DNA of 21,703 bases from DUOD01 sp050945235 (GTDB taxonomy: Bacteria; Bacillota; Clostridia; DUOD01), in assembly GCA_050945235.1 (NCBI GenBank), contig JBMNSO010000018.1, positions 1 to 21,703 of the forward strand, written 5' to 3'. The translations under genes and the position numbers were made by a program. Numbering within the stretch: position 1 is the stretch's first letter; each line of letters opens with the position of its first letter. Shown here piece after piece: positions 1 to 7,413 of this stretch. Below the pieces are notes generated by a model. It ran no database searches and was not told the origin of the DNA. It worked only from the letters and a program-made list of their open reading frames with translations.

Positions 1-1
1 T

Positions 2-124
2 ACGTCGTCAGGAGCCAATGTGTGGGCAGCCCGGACAATGGCACAAAAATTTGGTACCGACAAGGTAATAGCCACTATCTTGGCCGATCGCGTGGAACGA
101 TACTTCAGTACATCTCTGATATAG
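2..124 (+). CDS. cysK: Cysteine synthase family protein, C-terminal fragment (5' truncated by window edge)
   Basis: The reading frame is open from the first bases and ends with TAG at 122-124, giving the last 40 residues of a protein. They contain SSGANVWAA near the start and ERYFSTSLI at the very end. Cysteine synthase (O-acetylserine sulfhydrylase, fold-type II PLP enzymes) has GISSGAN-type and ERYLST-type motifs at the equivalent places near its C terminus. The family makes L-cysteine from O-acetylserine and sulfide in the cytoplasm. The catalytic PLP-lysine and the TSGNT loop would lie upstream of the window and cannot be checked. A related PLP-dependent beta-synthase is the main alternative. 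The symbol is a family-level guess. Confidence 0.72.
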   Translation, partial: TSSGANVWAARTMAQKFGTDKVIATILADRVERYFSTSLI

Positions 125-239
125 ATTTTCTCTCAATGGAGTTATTACATATTTCTATATGCAAAGGAGCAGTTCCTGGCATCAGCTGGGTGAAGGAACG
201 TTAGCCAAACGTACATTAAACTGTTTTGGAGGGTTGATT

Positions 240-677
240 ATGCGTCCGTCATGGGATGAATATTTTATGGAGATGGTAGATATTGTAAAGAAGAGGTCTA
301 CCTGTCTTAGACGTCAGGTGGGGGCTATTATAGTGAAGGATAAAAGGATGCTGGCCAGTGGTTACAATGGTGCTCCTACGGGCATGAAACACTGCGGTGA
401 AATAGGGTGTATGAGGAAGAAACTAGGGGTGCCCTCCGGCCAGCGCCATGAACTGTGCCGTGCCCTGCATGCCGAGCAGAACGCCATTATCCAGGCGGCG
501 GTGTCCGGGGTAAGCATTAAAGGCGCAACCATATACATAACCCATTCACCTTGCGTCCTATGCGCCAAGATGATAATAAATGCAGGTATTGAAAGAGTAG
601 TAATTAAGGGCGACTATCCCGATGAGCTGGCCATGGATATGCTTAGCGAGGCAGGGGTGCAGGTAGAAAGGTTTTAA
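240..677 (+). CDS. comEB: dCMP deaminase (ComEB-type cytidine/deoxycytidylate deaminase)
   Basis: A 145-residue zinc-dependent deaminase that converts dCMP to dUMP, feeding dTMP synthesis. The visible zinc site has the HAEQNAI motif (His ligand and catalytic Glu) and PCVLCAK (PCxxC, two Cys ligands). The N terminus RPSWDEYFMEM and the phrase ASGYNGAPTG are typical of dCMP deaminases. An extra Cys/His cluster (KHCGEIGC and the Cys before RALHAE) resembles the second zinc site known in some family members. The frame is open further upstream, but ATG at 240 is the start because GGAGGG at 228-233 sits 6 nt before it. The 115-nt gap to the cysteine synthase gene shows no clear terminator. ComEB is the Bacillus name; a competence role is not implied. 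Confidence 0.93.
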   Translation: MRPSWDEYFMEMVDIVKKRSTCLRRQVGAIIVKDKRMLASGYNGAPTGMKHCGEIGCMRKKLGVPSGQRHELCRALHAEQNAIIQAAVSGVSIKGATIYITHSPCVLCAKMIINAGIERVVIKGDYPDELAMDMLSEAGVQVERF

Positions 678-726
678 TACAAAGCAACCTTTGCTGATAT
701 ATAGTTTTGTCGTATTTTATAACCTG

Positions 727-754
727 TCAAGATAATGCAATTTTCATCAAGATA
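727..754 (+). repeat. Direct repeat TCAAGATA x2 upstream of the V-ATPase promoter
   Basis: TCAAGATA occurs at 727-734 and again at 747-754. The copies are 20 bp apart start to start, about two helical turns, and end just before the -35 element at 760. This is compatible with an activator site. The region is AT-rich, so chance remains possible. Confidence 0.4.
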
Positions 755-759
755 TTACA

Positions 760-788
760 TTGACATAAACCGTATATAGATGTAAACT
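760..788 (+). promoter_or_regulatory. Sigma-A promoter of the V-ATPase operon
   Basis: A perfect TTGACA -35 at 760-765 is followed by a 17-nt spacer and TAAACT (4 of 6 matches to TATAAT) at 783-788. A closer -10 match, TATACT, lies at 788-793 but would need a 22-nt spacer. The promoter is about 140 nt upstream of the first V-ATPase gene, leaving a long leader. It is the best promoter match in the 250-nt gap after the dCMP deaminase gene, where I saw no good terminator. Confidence 0.6.
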
Positions 789-795
789 ATACTTT

Positions 796-821
796 AAGAT
801 TGTCAAATTATTATCAATCTT
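796..821. promoter_or_regulatory. Inverted repeat in the V-ATPase leader (possible operator)
   Basis: AAGATTG at 796-802 and CAATCTT at 815-821 form exact 7-bp arms separated by 12 nt, right after the predicted -10. The arms share the AAGAT core with the upstream direct repeats. It could be a dimeric regulator site or a weak leader hairpin; no T-run follows it. Confidence 0.4.
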
Positions 822-927
822 GTAACACTTGGTTTAGATGCCATAGCTAGGTTTGGTGATAAGGTTTCATTAATAATATATGAAATATCATTAGGGAACA
901 ATAGCTTATTATGAAGGTGGTGAAAGT

Positions 928-1257
928 GTGTCCGTAGAAACAATAAAGAGGATCAAAGACGCGGAAAAACAAGCTGAAGAGATGCAAAAGCAGGCCCATA
1001 TCAAGGCTAGGGACCTGGTAAAACAGGCAGAGGAGGAGGCTATTTTAATACTTCGCCGCCAGGAGGAACAGGCAAGGAAGGATGCCGATGCCCTATTATT
1101 AAGGGCCAGGCAGGAAGCCGAGCAGGAGATTGGCAAGTCCCTTAAGGAAGACAGCCAAAGACAGTGTGATCACATTAGGCAGGCCGCCGGCAAATATATA
1201 CCGGAGGCGGTGGCCCTGGTTATGGGAAGGATGGTGAACCTCCATGGCGATAGTTGA
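928..1257 (+). CDS. ntpF: V-type ATPase subunit H (G-type peripheral stalk subunit)
   Basis: The 109-residue product is almost entirely charged heptad-type helix rich in Glu, Lys, Gln and Arg (for example EKQAEEMQKQAHIKARD and RARQEAEQEIGK). It ends in a short hydrophobic segment, PEAVALVMGRMV. This matches the G/H peripheral-stalk subunit of bacterial V/A-ATPases, which pairs with subunit E to form the stator linking the A3B3 head to subunit I. The start is GTG at 928, preceded by AAGGTGGTG at 914-922. As first gene of the operon it overlaps ntpI by 14 nt, suggesting translational coupling. In E. hirae naming this subunit is NtpF; other schemes call it AtpH or AhaH. The sequence alone would be generic coiled coil, so the call leans on length and position. 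Confidence 0.85.
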   Translation: MSVETIKRIKDAEKQAEEMQKQAHIKARDLVKQAEEEAILILRRQEEQARKDADALLLRARQEAEQEIGKSLKEDSQRQCDHIRQAAGKYIPEAVALVMGRMVNLHGDS

Positions 1258-3187
1258 TATGAAAAAGTTTGCCCTGATCGCCCATAACAGGGACAGGGAA
1301 ATGTTAACCAAAATGCTGCAAAGGCTGGGCACCGTCGAGGTGACCGATGCCCTAGAGACCGACCAGGACAGCGGTATTTTAGAGCTGCTCCAACGGGATG
1401 AAGGTAACCAGCAGCAGGTAAGCGAGATAGAAGCTAAATTATCTGACATAAAATTTGCTATTGATCTGATCACCAAATATTCTGGTATAAAGCGGGGTAT
1501 GCTGGCCGGTAAGCGGGTGTTGGCCCAGGACCAGTTCATGGAGTATATATCCATGGAAGGCGATTGCAGGGAAACCGTAGAAATAATAAAACATCTTGAC
1601 GGTGAACTGACAGAGCTTAGAAATGAAACCACCCGGCTCAATAACCAGATCAATCAGTTGATGCCGTGGTCGGATTTGGATATGCCCCTTAATATGGTGG
1701 GCAGTACCAGGAAAACCATGGTGGAAATGGGTGTAATGGAGAAAGACGGCCTGGAGGGGTTTAAAGAAAACATTACCGAGAACTTACCCACTGCGTACAT
1801 AAGGATTATAAGCCAGGTCAAGGAAGAAAATTATATCGTTCTAATCTATCATAAAGACGATGCAAGTTCAATGCATGAAATTCAAAAGCAGTACAATTTC
1901 AGTAAACTAGTCTTCAGTGGTATAGACACCACAGCGGTACAATATATACAAGAAAATAAGGAACGGCTTAACAGGTCGGAAAGAAGAAGGCAGGAGATAG
2001 AGGACAAAATTGGCGGTTTGGTCGACAAGCTTCCTCTATTGGAAGCATTTTATGATTATCTGTCCATAGAAAGGGACAGAATGCAGATCATATCCAATTT
2101 TGGGGCCACAAAAAATACCTTTTTGATAAAGGGCTGGGTACCTGCCATGAACACCGATGTTTTGCAAAAGGGTATAGAAAAGGTAACCAGTGAATATATA
2201 ATAACCTTCGAGGATCCCGACCCGGATGATAATGTTCCGGTAGCACTGGATAACCCAGCAATAGTTGAGCCCTTTGAAGTAATCACCGATCTTTACAGCA
2301 CGCCCAGTCCCAAGTCCATTGACCCTAATATATTTATGGCGCCCTTTTATTTTATATTCTTTGGGATGATGGTAAGCGATGCCGGGTATGGAATAGTACT
2401 GGCCATAATAGCTGCCATTGCCTCAAAAAAGCTAAAGGCGGAGGGTATGATGAAAAAGCTTATACTGGTAATAGCCTTTGGCGGTGTGTCTACTGTTATC
2501 TGGGGTGCTATGTTCGGCGGCTGGTTTGGTCTGGAAGCCCGGCCCATATTATTTAACCCCATGGCAGAACCCATATCAATGCTTATATTGTGTTTCGGCC
2601 TGGGACTGATACACATTTTTGTAGGCATGGGCCTGCAGGCATACCTGAATATCAGGCAGGGCAAGATATGGTCTGCGGTTTTCGACCAGGGGTTTTGGTA
2701 TATATTTCTGGTGGGTCTGATTCTATTATTCCTGCCCATGCCGGCTGTGAAACAGGTAGGACAGGTAATGGCCATAGCAGGGGCCATCGGCCTTGTACTG
2801 ACCCAGGGCAGGGACAAGAAAGGGATAATAGGCAAGTTCATTTCAGGGGTAATGAGCCTTTATAATGTAACGGGATATCTAAGCGACGTGCTGTCATATT
2901 CCAGGCTGTTTGCCCTGGGATTGGCCACCGGTGTAATCGCCATGGTAATCAATACCATAGCCGAGCTGGTGGGTGGCAGTGCCATAGGCATGGTGCTGGC
3001 TGTTATTCTATTAATCGGCGGACATTTATTTAATTTGGTAATAAATGTATTAGGTGCCTTTGTACATGCCAGCAGGCTACAGTACATTGAGTTCTTTGGT
3101 AAGTTTTTTGAAGGTGGAGGTAGAGCCTTCGCACCTTTTAAAATAAAAACAAAATTCATTGAGGTAGAAAAAAAGGAGGCAGTATAA
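1244..3187 (+). CDS. ntpI: V-type ATPase subunit I (membrane a-subunit)
   Basis: A 647-residue protein with two halves. Residues 1 to about 350 are a soluble domain with coiled coils, the collar that holds the peripheral stalks. Residues from about 360 to 630 form several hydrophobic helices, beginning near MAPFYFIFFGMMVSDAGYG. The essential arginines of the ion half-channels are visible: R554 in SYSRLFALG and R611 in ASRLQYIEF. They are the counterparts of E. hirae NtpI R573 and R629 and nearly equally spaced. Subunit I passes ions to and from the rotating NtpK ring. The chosen start (MAIVDMKKF) fits the family N terminus and overlaps the upstream gene by 14 nt; an internal ATG at 1259 is the alternative. 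The next gene begins 1 nt after its stop. Confidence 0.96.
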   Translation: MAIVDMKKFALIAHNRDREMLTKMLQRLGTVEVTDALETDQDSGILELLQRDEGNQQQVSEIEAKLSDIKFAIDLITKYSGIKRGMLAGKRVLAQDQFMEYISMEGDCRETVEIIKHLDGELTELRNETTRLNNQINQLMPWSDLDMPLNMVGSTRKTMVEMGVMEKDGLEGFKENITENLPTAYIRIISQVKEENYIVLIYHKDDASSMHEIQKQYNFSKLVFSGIDTTAVQYIQENKERLNRSERRRQEIEDKIGGLVDKLPLLEAFYDYLSIERDRMQIISNFGATKNTFLIKGWVPAMNTDVLQKGIEKVTSEYIITFEDPDPDDNVPVALDNPAIVEPFEVITDLYSTPSPKSIDPNIFMAPFYFIFFGMMVSDAGYGIVLAIIAAIASKKLKAEGMMKKLILVIAFGGVSTVIWGAMFGGWFGLEARPILFNPMAEPISMLILCFGLGLIHIFVGMGLQAYLNIRQGKIWSAVFDQGFWYIFLVGLILLFLPMPAVKQVGQVMAIAGAIGLVLTQGRDKKGIIGKFISGVMSLYNVTGYLSDVLSYSRLFALGLATGVIAMVINTIAELVGGSAIGMVLAVILLIGGHLFNLVINVLGAFVHASRLQYIEFFGKFFEGGGRAFAPFKIKTKFIEVEKKEAV

Positions 3188-3188
3188 T

Positions 3189-3659
3189 ATGGAGTTAGGT
3201 CAAGTATTTGCAATCTTAGGAGCTGCATTGGCAGCAGGTTTGGCAGGAATAGGTTCAGCCATGGGTGTAAGTATCGCCGGTCAAAGCGCCGCAGGGGTGG
3301 TAACAGAGGACCCCGATAAGTTCGGCCAGACTTTATTACTTCAGGCACTGCCCGGTACCCAGGGTATATATGGACTGCTCATTGCGTTCATTATCATGGG
3401 GAAGATAAACATATTCGGAGGAATGGTACCGGTGGCTGTAGATTCCGGATTAATGATCATGATGGCCTCTCTTCCGGTGGCAATAGTAGGTCTGTTATCT
3501 GCCATATATCAAGGTAAGGCAGCGGCTGCAGGTATAGGCATTATTGCCAAGAGGCCGGAGGAACTGGGAAAAGCCATTACCTTTGCCGTATTGGTTGAGA
3601 CCTATGCCGTTTTGGCTTTATTGGCATCTTTCCTACTGGTAAACGGAATTCAGGTTTAA
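3189..3659 (+). CDS. ntpK: V-type ATPase subunit K (proteolipid, c-ring; Na+ type)
   Basis: A 156-residue proteolipid with four transmembrane helices made from two fused hairpins; the E. hirae NtpK is also 156 residues. The ring of these subunits rotates and carries the ions. The ion-binding carboxylate is E137 in LVETYAVL; the first hairpin has no equivalent acid. L54, T57, Q58, Y61, Q108 and E137 line up with E. hirae L61, T64, Q65, Y68, Q110 and E139, the residues known to hold Na+. I therefore predict Na+ rather than H+ transport. The ribosome binding site (AAAGGAGG) lies inside the end of ntpI. The stop is followed by 13 nt and ntpE. Confidence 0.97.
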   Translation: MELGQVFAILGAALAAGLAGIGSAMGVSIAGQSAAGVVTEDPDKFGQTLLLQALPGTQGIYGLLIAFIIMGKINIFGGMVPVAVDSGLMIMMASLPVAIVGLLSAIYQGKAAAAGIGIIAKRPEELGKAITFAVLVETYAVLALLASFLLVNGIQV

Positions 3660-3672
3660 AGGAGTGGCTTAA

Positions 3673-4284
3673 ATGAATGGAGCCGAAAAACTGGTTGACA
3701 GGATACTGAAGGAAGGCCGGCAAAGGGCAGACGAGATTACAAGTAACGGCCAAAAAAAGGCCGATGAGATAATCGAAAATGCTAAACAGGAAGCTCAAAA
3801 AAAGGTAGAGGCTATTGAGCAAAAGGCCCGGGAGGATGCCCAGGAAATAAAAAGACGGGTTAGGGCTGTAGCCGAAATGGAGATGAGAAAGGATATACTG
3901 GCTGTTAAACAGCAGTTAATGGATCAGGTCTTTGACCAGGCTATGGAACAATTAAAAAATCTGAGCACAGAGGAATATCAAAACATATTGCTTAATCTAT
4001 TTATTAAGACGGTAGATACCGGTCGGGAGCAGGTGATAATAGCATCCGGCGACCATGAACGGGTGAATCAGCAGTTTATCGATAGGGTTAACCAAACCTT
4101 GAAAGAGCAGAGCAAGACCGGCAATTTAACCCTGTCGGGGGAATCCAGGGATATAAAGGGCGGTTTTATACTAAAATCCGGTGGCGTGGAGATAAATAAT
4201 TCCTTTGAGGCCATCCTCCGTATGGAGAGGGAAGATTTGGAACCTAAGGTTGCTGAAATATTATTCTCCCGGCTTAATGGATAA
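3673..4284 (+). CDS. ntpE: V-type ATPase subunit E (peripheral stalk)
   Basis: A 203-residue protein. Residues 1 to about 90 form a highly charged helix (KKADEIIENAKQEAQKKVEAI) typical of the stator coiled coil. The rest is a globular domain with KGGFILKSGGVEINNSFEA, a well-recognised subunit E signature near the C terminus. It pairs with subunit H in the peripheral stalk and contacts A, B, C and I. The ATG at 3673 follows AAAGGAGTGG. It lies 13 nt after ntpK and 31 nt before ntpC. Confidence 0.94.
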   Translation: MNGAEKLVDRILKEGRQRADEITSNGQKKADEIIENAKQEAQKKVEAIEQKAREDAQEIKRRVRAVAEMEMRKDILAVKQQLMDQVFDQAMEQLKNLSTEEYQNILLNLFIKTVDTGREQVIIASGDHERVNQQFIDRVNQTLKEQSKTGNLTLSGESRDIKGGFILKSGGVEINNSFEAILRMEREDLEPKVAEILFSRLNG

Positions 4285-4315
4285 TCCTATCAATGCTTGG
4301 ATAGGGGAGGCTTAA

Positions 4316-5320
4316 ATGATGGATAATACAAATTATGCGTATGCGGTATCCAGGATAAGGGTATTGGAAAACCAGCTTCTTAGCAGGGATAAGATCGACA
4401 GGATGTTAGAAGCCGCCGATGCCGAAGATGCCTTTAAAGTGTTGGCAGAAACCGATTACGGAACCCATATGGGTGATATTAGGGAAGCCCATCGGTATGA
4501 AGTTGTACTCAGCAAGGAACTGCAAAGGGTATATGCCTTAATCAGGGGTCTAATACCTGAGCCCGGGATAATGGAAATGTTTTCTTTGAAATATGATATA
4601 CACAATATCAAGGTTTTATACAAGAACAGGTTCCTTAATATCGAAGGGGCTCTGCCCCTTATTGATGTGGGTAGTTTTCCCATAGACAAGCTGACGGAAA
4701 TGATTAATGAAAAGGACTACAGGGACCTACCCACCCCCATTGCAGATACCTTAAGAAAGCTGGACGATACATCGACCGTCAGACCCGATCCCCAGCAGAT
4801 AGACCTGACGCTGGACAGGGCCATGTTTGATGTAATAAATGATATGGCAGGCCGGTTTAAGTATCCTTTCTTAAAGGAACTGGCGGCAATACAGGCCGAT
4901 ACCGTCAATATAATGTCGTACTTAAGGATAAAGGCAATGGACGGTGACGGCCACATGCTAAATGGGGTTATGGTAAAGGGTGGGAAGTTGAACGTGTCTT
5001 TATTGATTGACATGGCTGACCAACCGGTGGACACTCTAAGCTCCAGGTTGGAGCACAGTCCCTACGGACCATTGCTGAGGGAAGGCATAGATTTCTTTTT
5101 AAAGACCGGCAAGCTATCCCGGTTGGAAAAGCTGGCCGATGACTATATAATGGGATATTTAAAGGAACACAAAAACAATCCCTTCGGGCCGGAGGCTTTG
5201 ATAGGCTATCTTTTGGCCAAGGAAAACGAGCTTAAGATTATTAGGATAATTATGGTGGGTAAGATCAACGGCATAAAGTCCCAAGTGATAAAGGAAAGGT
5301 TACGTGATGTCTATGTATAA
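4316..5320 (+). CDS. ntpC: V-type ATPase subunit C (central stalk socket, d-type)
   Basis: A 334-residue soluble protein of the V-ATPase C/AC39 (yeast subunit d) family. It is the funnel-shaped socket that couples the D/F rotor shaft to the NtpK ring. Family features are the N-terminal NYAYAVSRIRVLENQLL, the SLKYDIHNIKVLYKNRF segment near residue 90, and the C-terminal LLAKENELKIIRIIMVGKI. All three repeats of the fold seem present and the length is usual. The start has two consecutive ATG codons at 4316 and 4319; AGGGGAGG at 4303-4310 suits either. The 3' end overlaps the next gene by 14 nt, so translation is probably coupled. Confidence 0.95.
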   Translation: MMDNTNYAYAVSRIRVLENQLLSRDKIDRMLEAADAEDAFKVLAETDYGTHMGDIREAHRYEVVLSKELQRVYALIRGLIPEPGIMEMFSLKYDIHNIKVLYKNRFLNIEGALPLIDVGSFPIDKLTEMINEKDYRDLPTPIADTLRKLDDTSTVRPDPQQIDLTLDRAMFDVINDMAGRFKYPFLKELAAIQADTVNIMSYLRIKAMDGDGHMLNGVMVKGGKLNVSLLIDMADQPVDTLSSRLEHSPYGPLLREGIDFFLKTGKLSRLEKLADDYIMGYLKEHKNNPFGPEALIGYLLAKENELKIIRIIMVGKINGIKSQVIKERLRDVYV

Positions 5321-5639
5321 GATAGGAGTTATCGGGGACAAAGATTCCATACTGGGCTTTAAGGCATTGGGTATTTCAGTATTCCCCGTGATGGACAGTG
5401 AAGAGGCTTCTACAATCCTCAAAAGACTGGCAAGGGATAAATATGCCATAGTGTTTATTACTGAACCCATTGCAAAGGATATGAAAGAGACCATAGAACG
5501 ATTTAAGGACAGCCTTTTTCCAGCAGTTATTCTGATACCCAGCAACCAAGGCACCCTAGGCTTGGGTATACAGGGGGTAAAGGATACGGTGGAAAAAGCA
5601 ATCGGAGCGGATATTCTATTTGAGAAAGAGGGTAGATAA
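5307..5639 (+). CDS. ntpG: V-type ATPase subunit F (central stalk)
   Basis: A roughly 110-residue protein starting MSMYKIGVIGDKDSILGFK, the hallmark of subunit F, with a Rossmann-like alternating fold and a C-terminal helix. It binds subunit D in the rotor shaft and modulates ATPase activity. Candidate starts are GTG 5304, ATG 5307 and ATG 5313. ATG 5307 is 7 nt after AAGGAAAGG (5291-5299), the best spacing, and gives a 14-nt overlap with ntpC. In E. hirae this subunit is named NtpG, elsewhere AtpF or NtpF, so symbols differ between databases. The stop is one base before the start of the A subunit gene. Confidence 0.93.
   Translation: MSMYKIGVIGDKDSILGFKALGISVFPVMDSEEASTILKRLARDKYAIVFITEPIAKDMKETIERFKDSLFPAVILIPSNQGTLGLGIQGVKDTVEKAIGADILFEKEGR
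5627..5633 (+). promoter_or_regulatory. Ribosome binding site that fixes the ntpA TTG start
   Basis: AGAGGGT lies inside the last codons of the upstream gene, about 7-8 nt before TTG 5641. The product then begins MKQGRIVKVSGPL, the normal family N terminus. The longer in-frame TTG at 5620 would add seven residues without a ribosome binding site. Confidence 0.55.
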
Positions 5640-5640
5640 C

Positions 5641-7413
5641 TTGAAACAGGGTAGAATAGTTAAGGTTTCAGGCCCCCTTGTAATAGCCGAAGGAATGGCC
5701 GATGCCAAGATGTATGATGTGGTAAGGGTGAGCGAAAAACGATTAATAGGCGAGATTATAGAACTAAGGGGTGACAGGGCCTCAATACAGGTATACGAGG
5801 ACACCTCGGGACTGGGTCCCGGGGAACCGGTGGAAACTACCGGTCAGCCACTGAGCGTGGAACTGGCACCTGGGCTTATAGAATCCATATTTGACGGTAT
5901 CCAAAGGCCACTGGAAGTTATAAGGGAGAAGGTAGGGCCCAGGATCGCCAAGGGTATAGAAGTAGCCCCCCTGGATCATGATAAGAAATGGAACTTCCAG
6001 GCGGTGGCCAAGGTGGGCGACTATGTAAAACAAGGGGATATTATAGGCGTGGTTAAGGAGACTACCCTTGTGGAGCATAGGATAATGGTGCCTCCGGGTG
6101 TTGAAGGCAAGATAAGCTGGATACATGAAGGAGAAGCTACGATAACGGACAATATCGCCACCCTTGAAACGGATAAGGGTAATATAAATATACAGATGCT
6201 CCAAAAATGGCCGGTTAGGAAGGGCAGACCCTATGCAGAAAAACTGGCACCCAATATACCCATGATAACCGGTCAAAGGGTTATCGATACCTTTTTCCCG
6301 GTAGCCAAGGGCGGAACAGCGGCAGTACCCGGGCCCTTCGGTAGTGGTAAGACCGTTGTCCAGCACCAGCTGGCCAAATGGGCCGATGCGGAGATCATTG
6401 TATACGTGGGATGCGGCGAGCGTGGCAATGAGATGACCGACGTACTGCGGGAATTCCCGGAACTCAAGGACCCCCATACCGGCGAACCCTTGATGAAACG
6501 TACGGTGTTGATAGCCAATACCTCGGATATGCCGGTGGCAGCCCGGGAAGCGTCTATTTATACGGGAATAACCATAGCGGAGTATTTCAGGGATATGGGC
6601 TATAGCGTGGCCATGATGGCCGATTCCACTTCCAGGTGGGCCGAGGCCTTAAGGGAAATGTCCGGCCGGCTGGAGGAGATGCCCGGTGAAGAAGGTTACC
6701 CGGCGTATCTGGCATCCAGGCTTGCCGAGTTTTATGAACGGGCAGGTAGGGTGATAAGCCTGGGTAGTGATAGACGGGAAGGAGCACTAACGGCCGTCGG
6801 AGCGGTGTCGCCTCCGGGGGGCGATATTTCAGAACCGGTAACCCAAGCCACCTTAAGGATAGTTAAGGTATTTTGGGGTCTGGACGCTCAGCTGGCTTAC
6901 AGGCGGCATTTTCCGGCAATAAACTGGCTGCTTAGCTATTCGTTGTATACCGACAGGCTGGATGAATGGATTGCCAGGGAAGCTGGCAGTGACTGGAAGG
7001 AACTGAGGACCGAGGCCATGAAACTGCTGCAGGAGGAATCGGAACTTGAAGAAATAGTAAGGCTGGTAGGTGTTGATGCCTTATCCCTTAAGGACAGGTT
7101 TGTATTGGAGGCTGCTAAATCGGTCAGGGAGGATTACCTCCATCAGAATGCCTTTCATGATGTAGATACCTATGCATCCCTTAAAAAGCAGTATAGGATG
7201 TTAAAACTCATAGTTGAGTTCTACAGGCAAGGCGTAAGGGCGCTACAGGCTGATGCCGAGCTCAGTGAGGTTATCAACCTGCCGGTGAGGGAAAGGATCA
7301 GTAGGGCTAAATATATACCGGAAAGCGATATAGACACTTTTGACGATATAGAAGCCGAGCTCAGGGACCAGATAGGCGCCCTTGTATCGAAGGGAGGAAT
7401 AGAATATGCTTAA
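5641..7413 (+). CDS. ntpA: V-type ATPase catalytic subunit A
   Basis: A 590-residue catalytic subunit (E. hirae NtpA has 593). Three copies alternate with B in the cytoplasmic head and couple ATP hydrolysis or synthesis to rotation. The P-loop GPFGSGKT is at residues 231-238 (K237, T238). The catalytic glutamate is E260 in GCGERGNEMTDVL, matching E. hirae E261. The bulge domain special to A subunits occupies roughly residues 110-200 and includes VPPGVEGKISWI. The DSTSRWAEALREMSGRLEEMPGEEGYPAYL stretch contains further nucleotide-site residues. The start is TTG at 5641, one base after the F stop, and the 3' end overlaps ntpB by 8 nt. The intact P-loop separates it from the B subunit. Confidence 0.97.
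   Translation: MKQGRIVKVSGPLVIAEGMADAKMYDVVRVSEKRLIGEIIELRGDRASIQVYEDTSGLGPGEPVETTGQPLSVELAPGLIESIFDGIQRPLEVIREKVGPRIAKGIEVAPLDHDKKWNFQAVAKVGDYVKQGDIIGVVKETTLVEHRIMVPPGVEGKISWIHEGEATITDNIATLETDKGNINIQMLQKWPVRKGRPYAEKLAPNIPMITGQRVIDTFFPVAKGGTAAVPGPFGSGKTVVQHQLAKWADAEIIVYVGCGERGNEMTDVLREFPELKDPHTGEPLMKRTVLIANTSDMPVAAREASIYTGITIAEYFRDMGYSVAMMADSTSRWAEALREMSGRLEEMPGEEGYPAYLASRLAEFYERAGRVISLGSDRREGALTAVGAVSPPGGDISEPVTQATLRIVKVFWGLDAQLAYRRHFPAINWLLSYSLYTDRLDEWIAREAGSDWKELRTEAMKLLQEESELEEIVRLVGVDALSLKDRFVLEAAKSVREDYLHQNAFHDVDTYASLKKQYRMLKLIVEFYRQGVRALQADAELSEVINLPVRERISRAKYIPESDIDTFDDIEAELRDQIGALVSKGGIEYA

Noticed and set aside
22..204. Open frame of 60 codons at the left edge starting ATG 22
   Set aside because: It is a shifted frame over the cysteine synthase end; the frame from base 2 gives family motifs and the 22-204 frame does not.
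685..700. Short hairpin (AGCAA/TTGCT) after the dCMP deaminase gene
   Set aside because: Only 5 bp, with no T-run directly after it; not credible as a terminator.
1099..1653. Long reverse-strand open frame (184 codons) under ntpF/ntpI
   Set aside because: It is antisense to two well-identified genes, has no ribosome binding site and resembles no protein; many such shadows occur because stop codons are rare opposite this codon usage.
5782..6477. 231-codon reverse-strand open frame opposite ntpA
   Set aside because: It lies wholly within a conserved catalytic subunit and its translation has no domain character.
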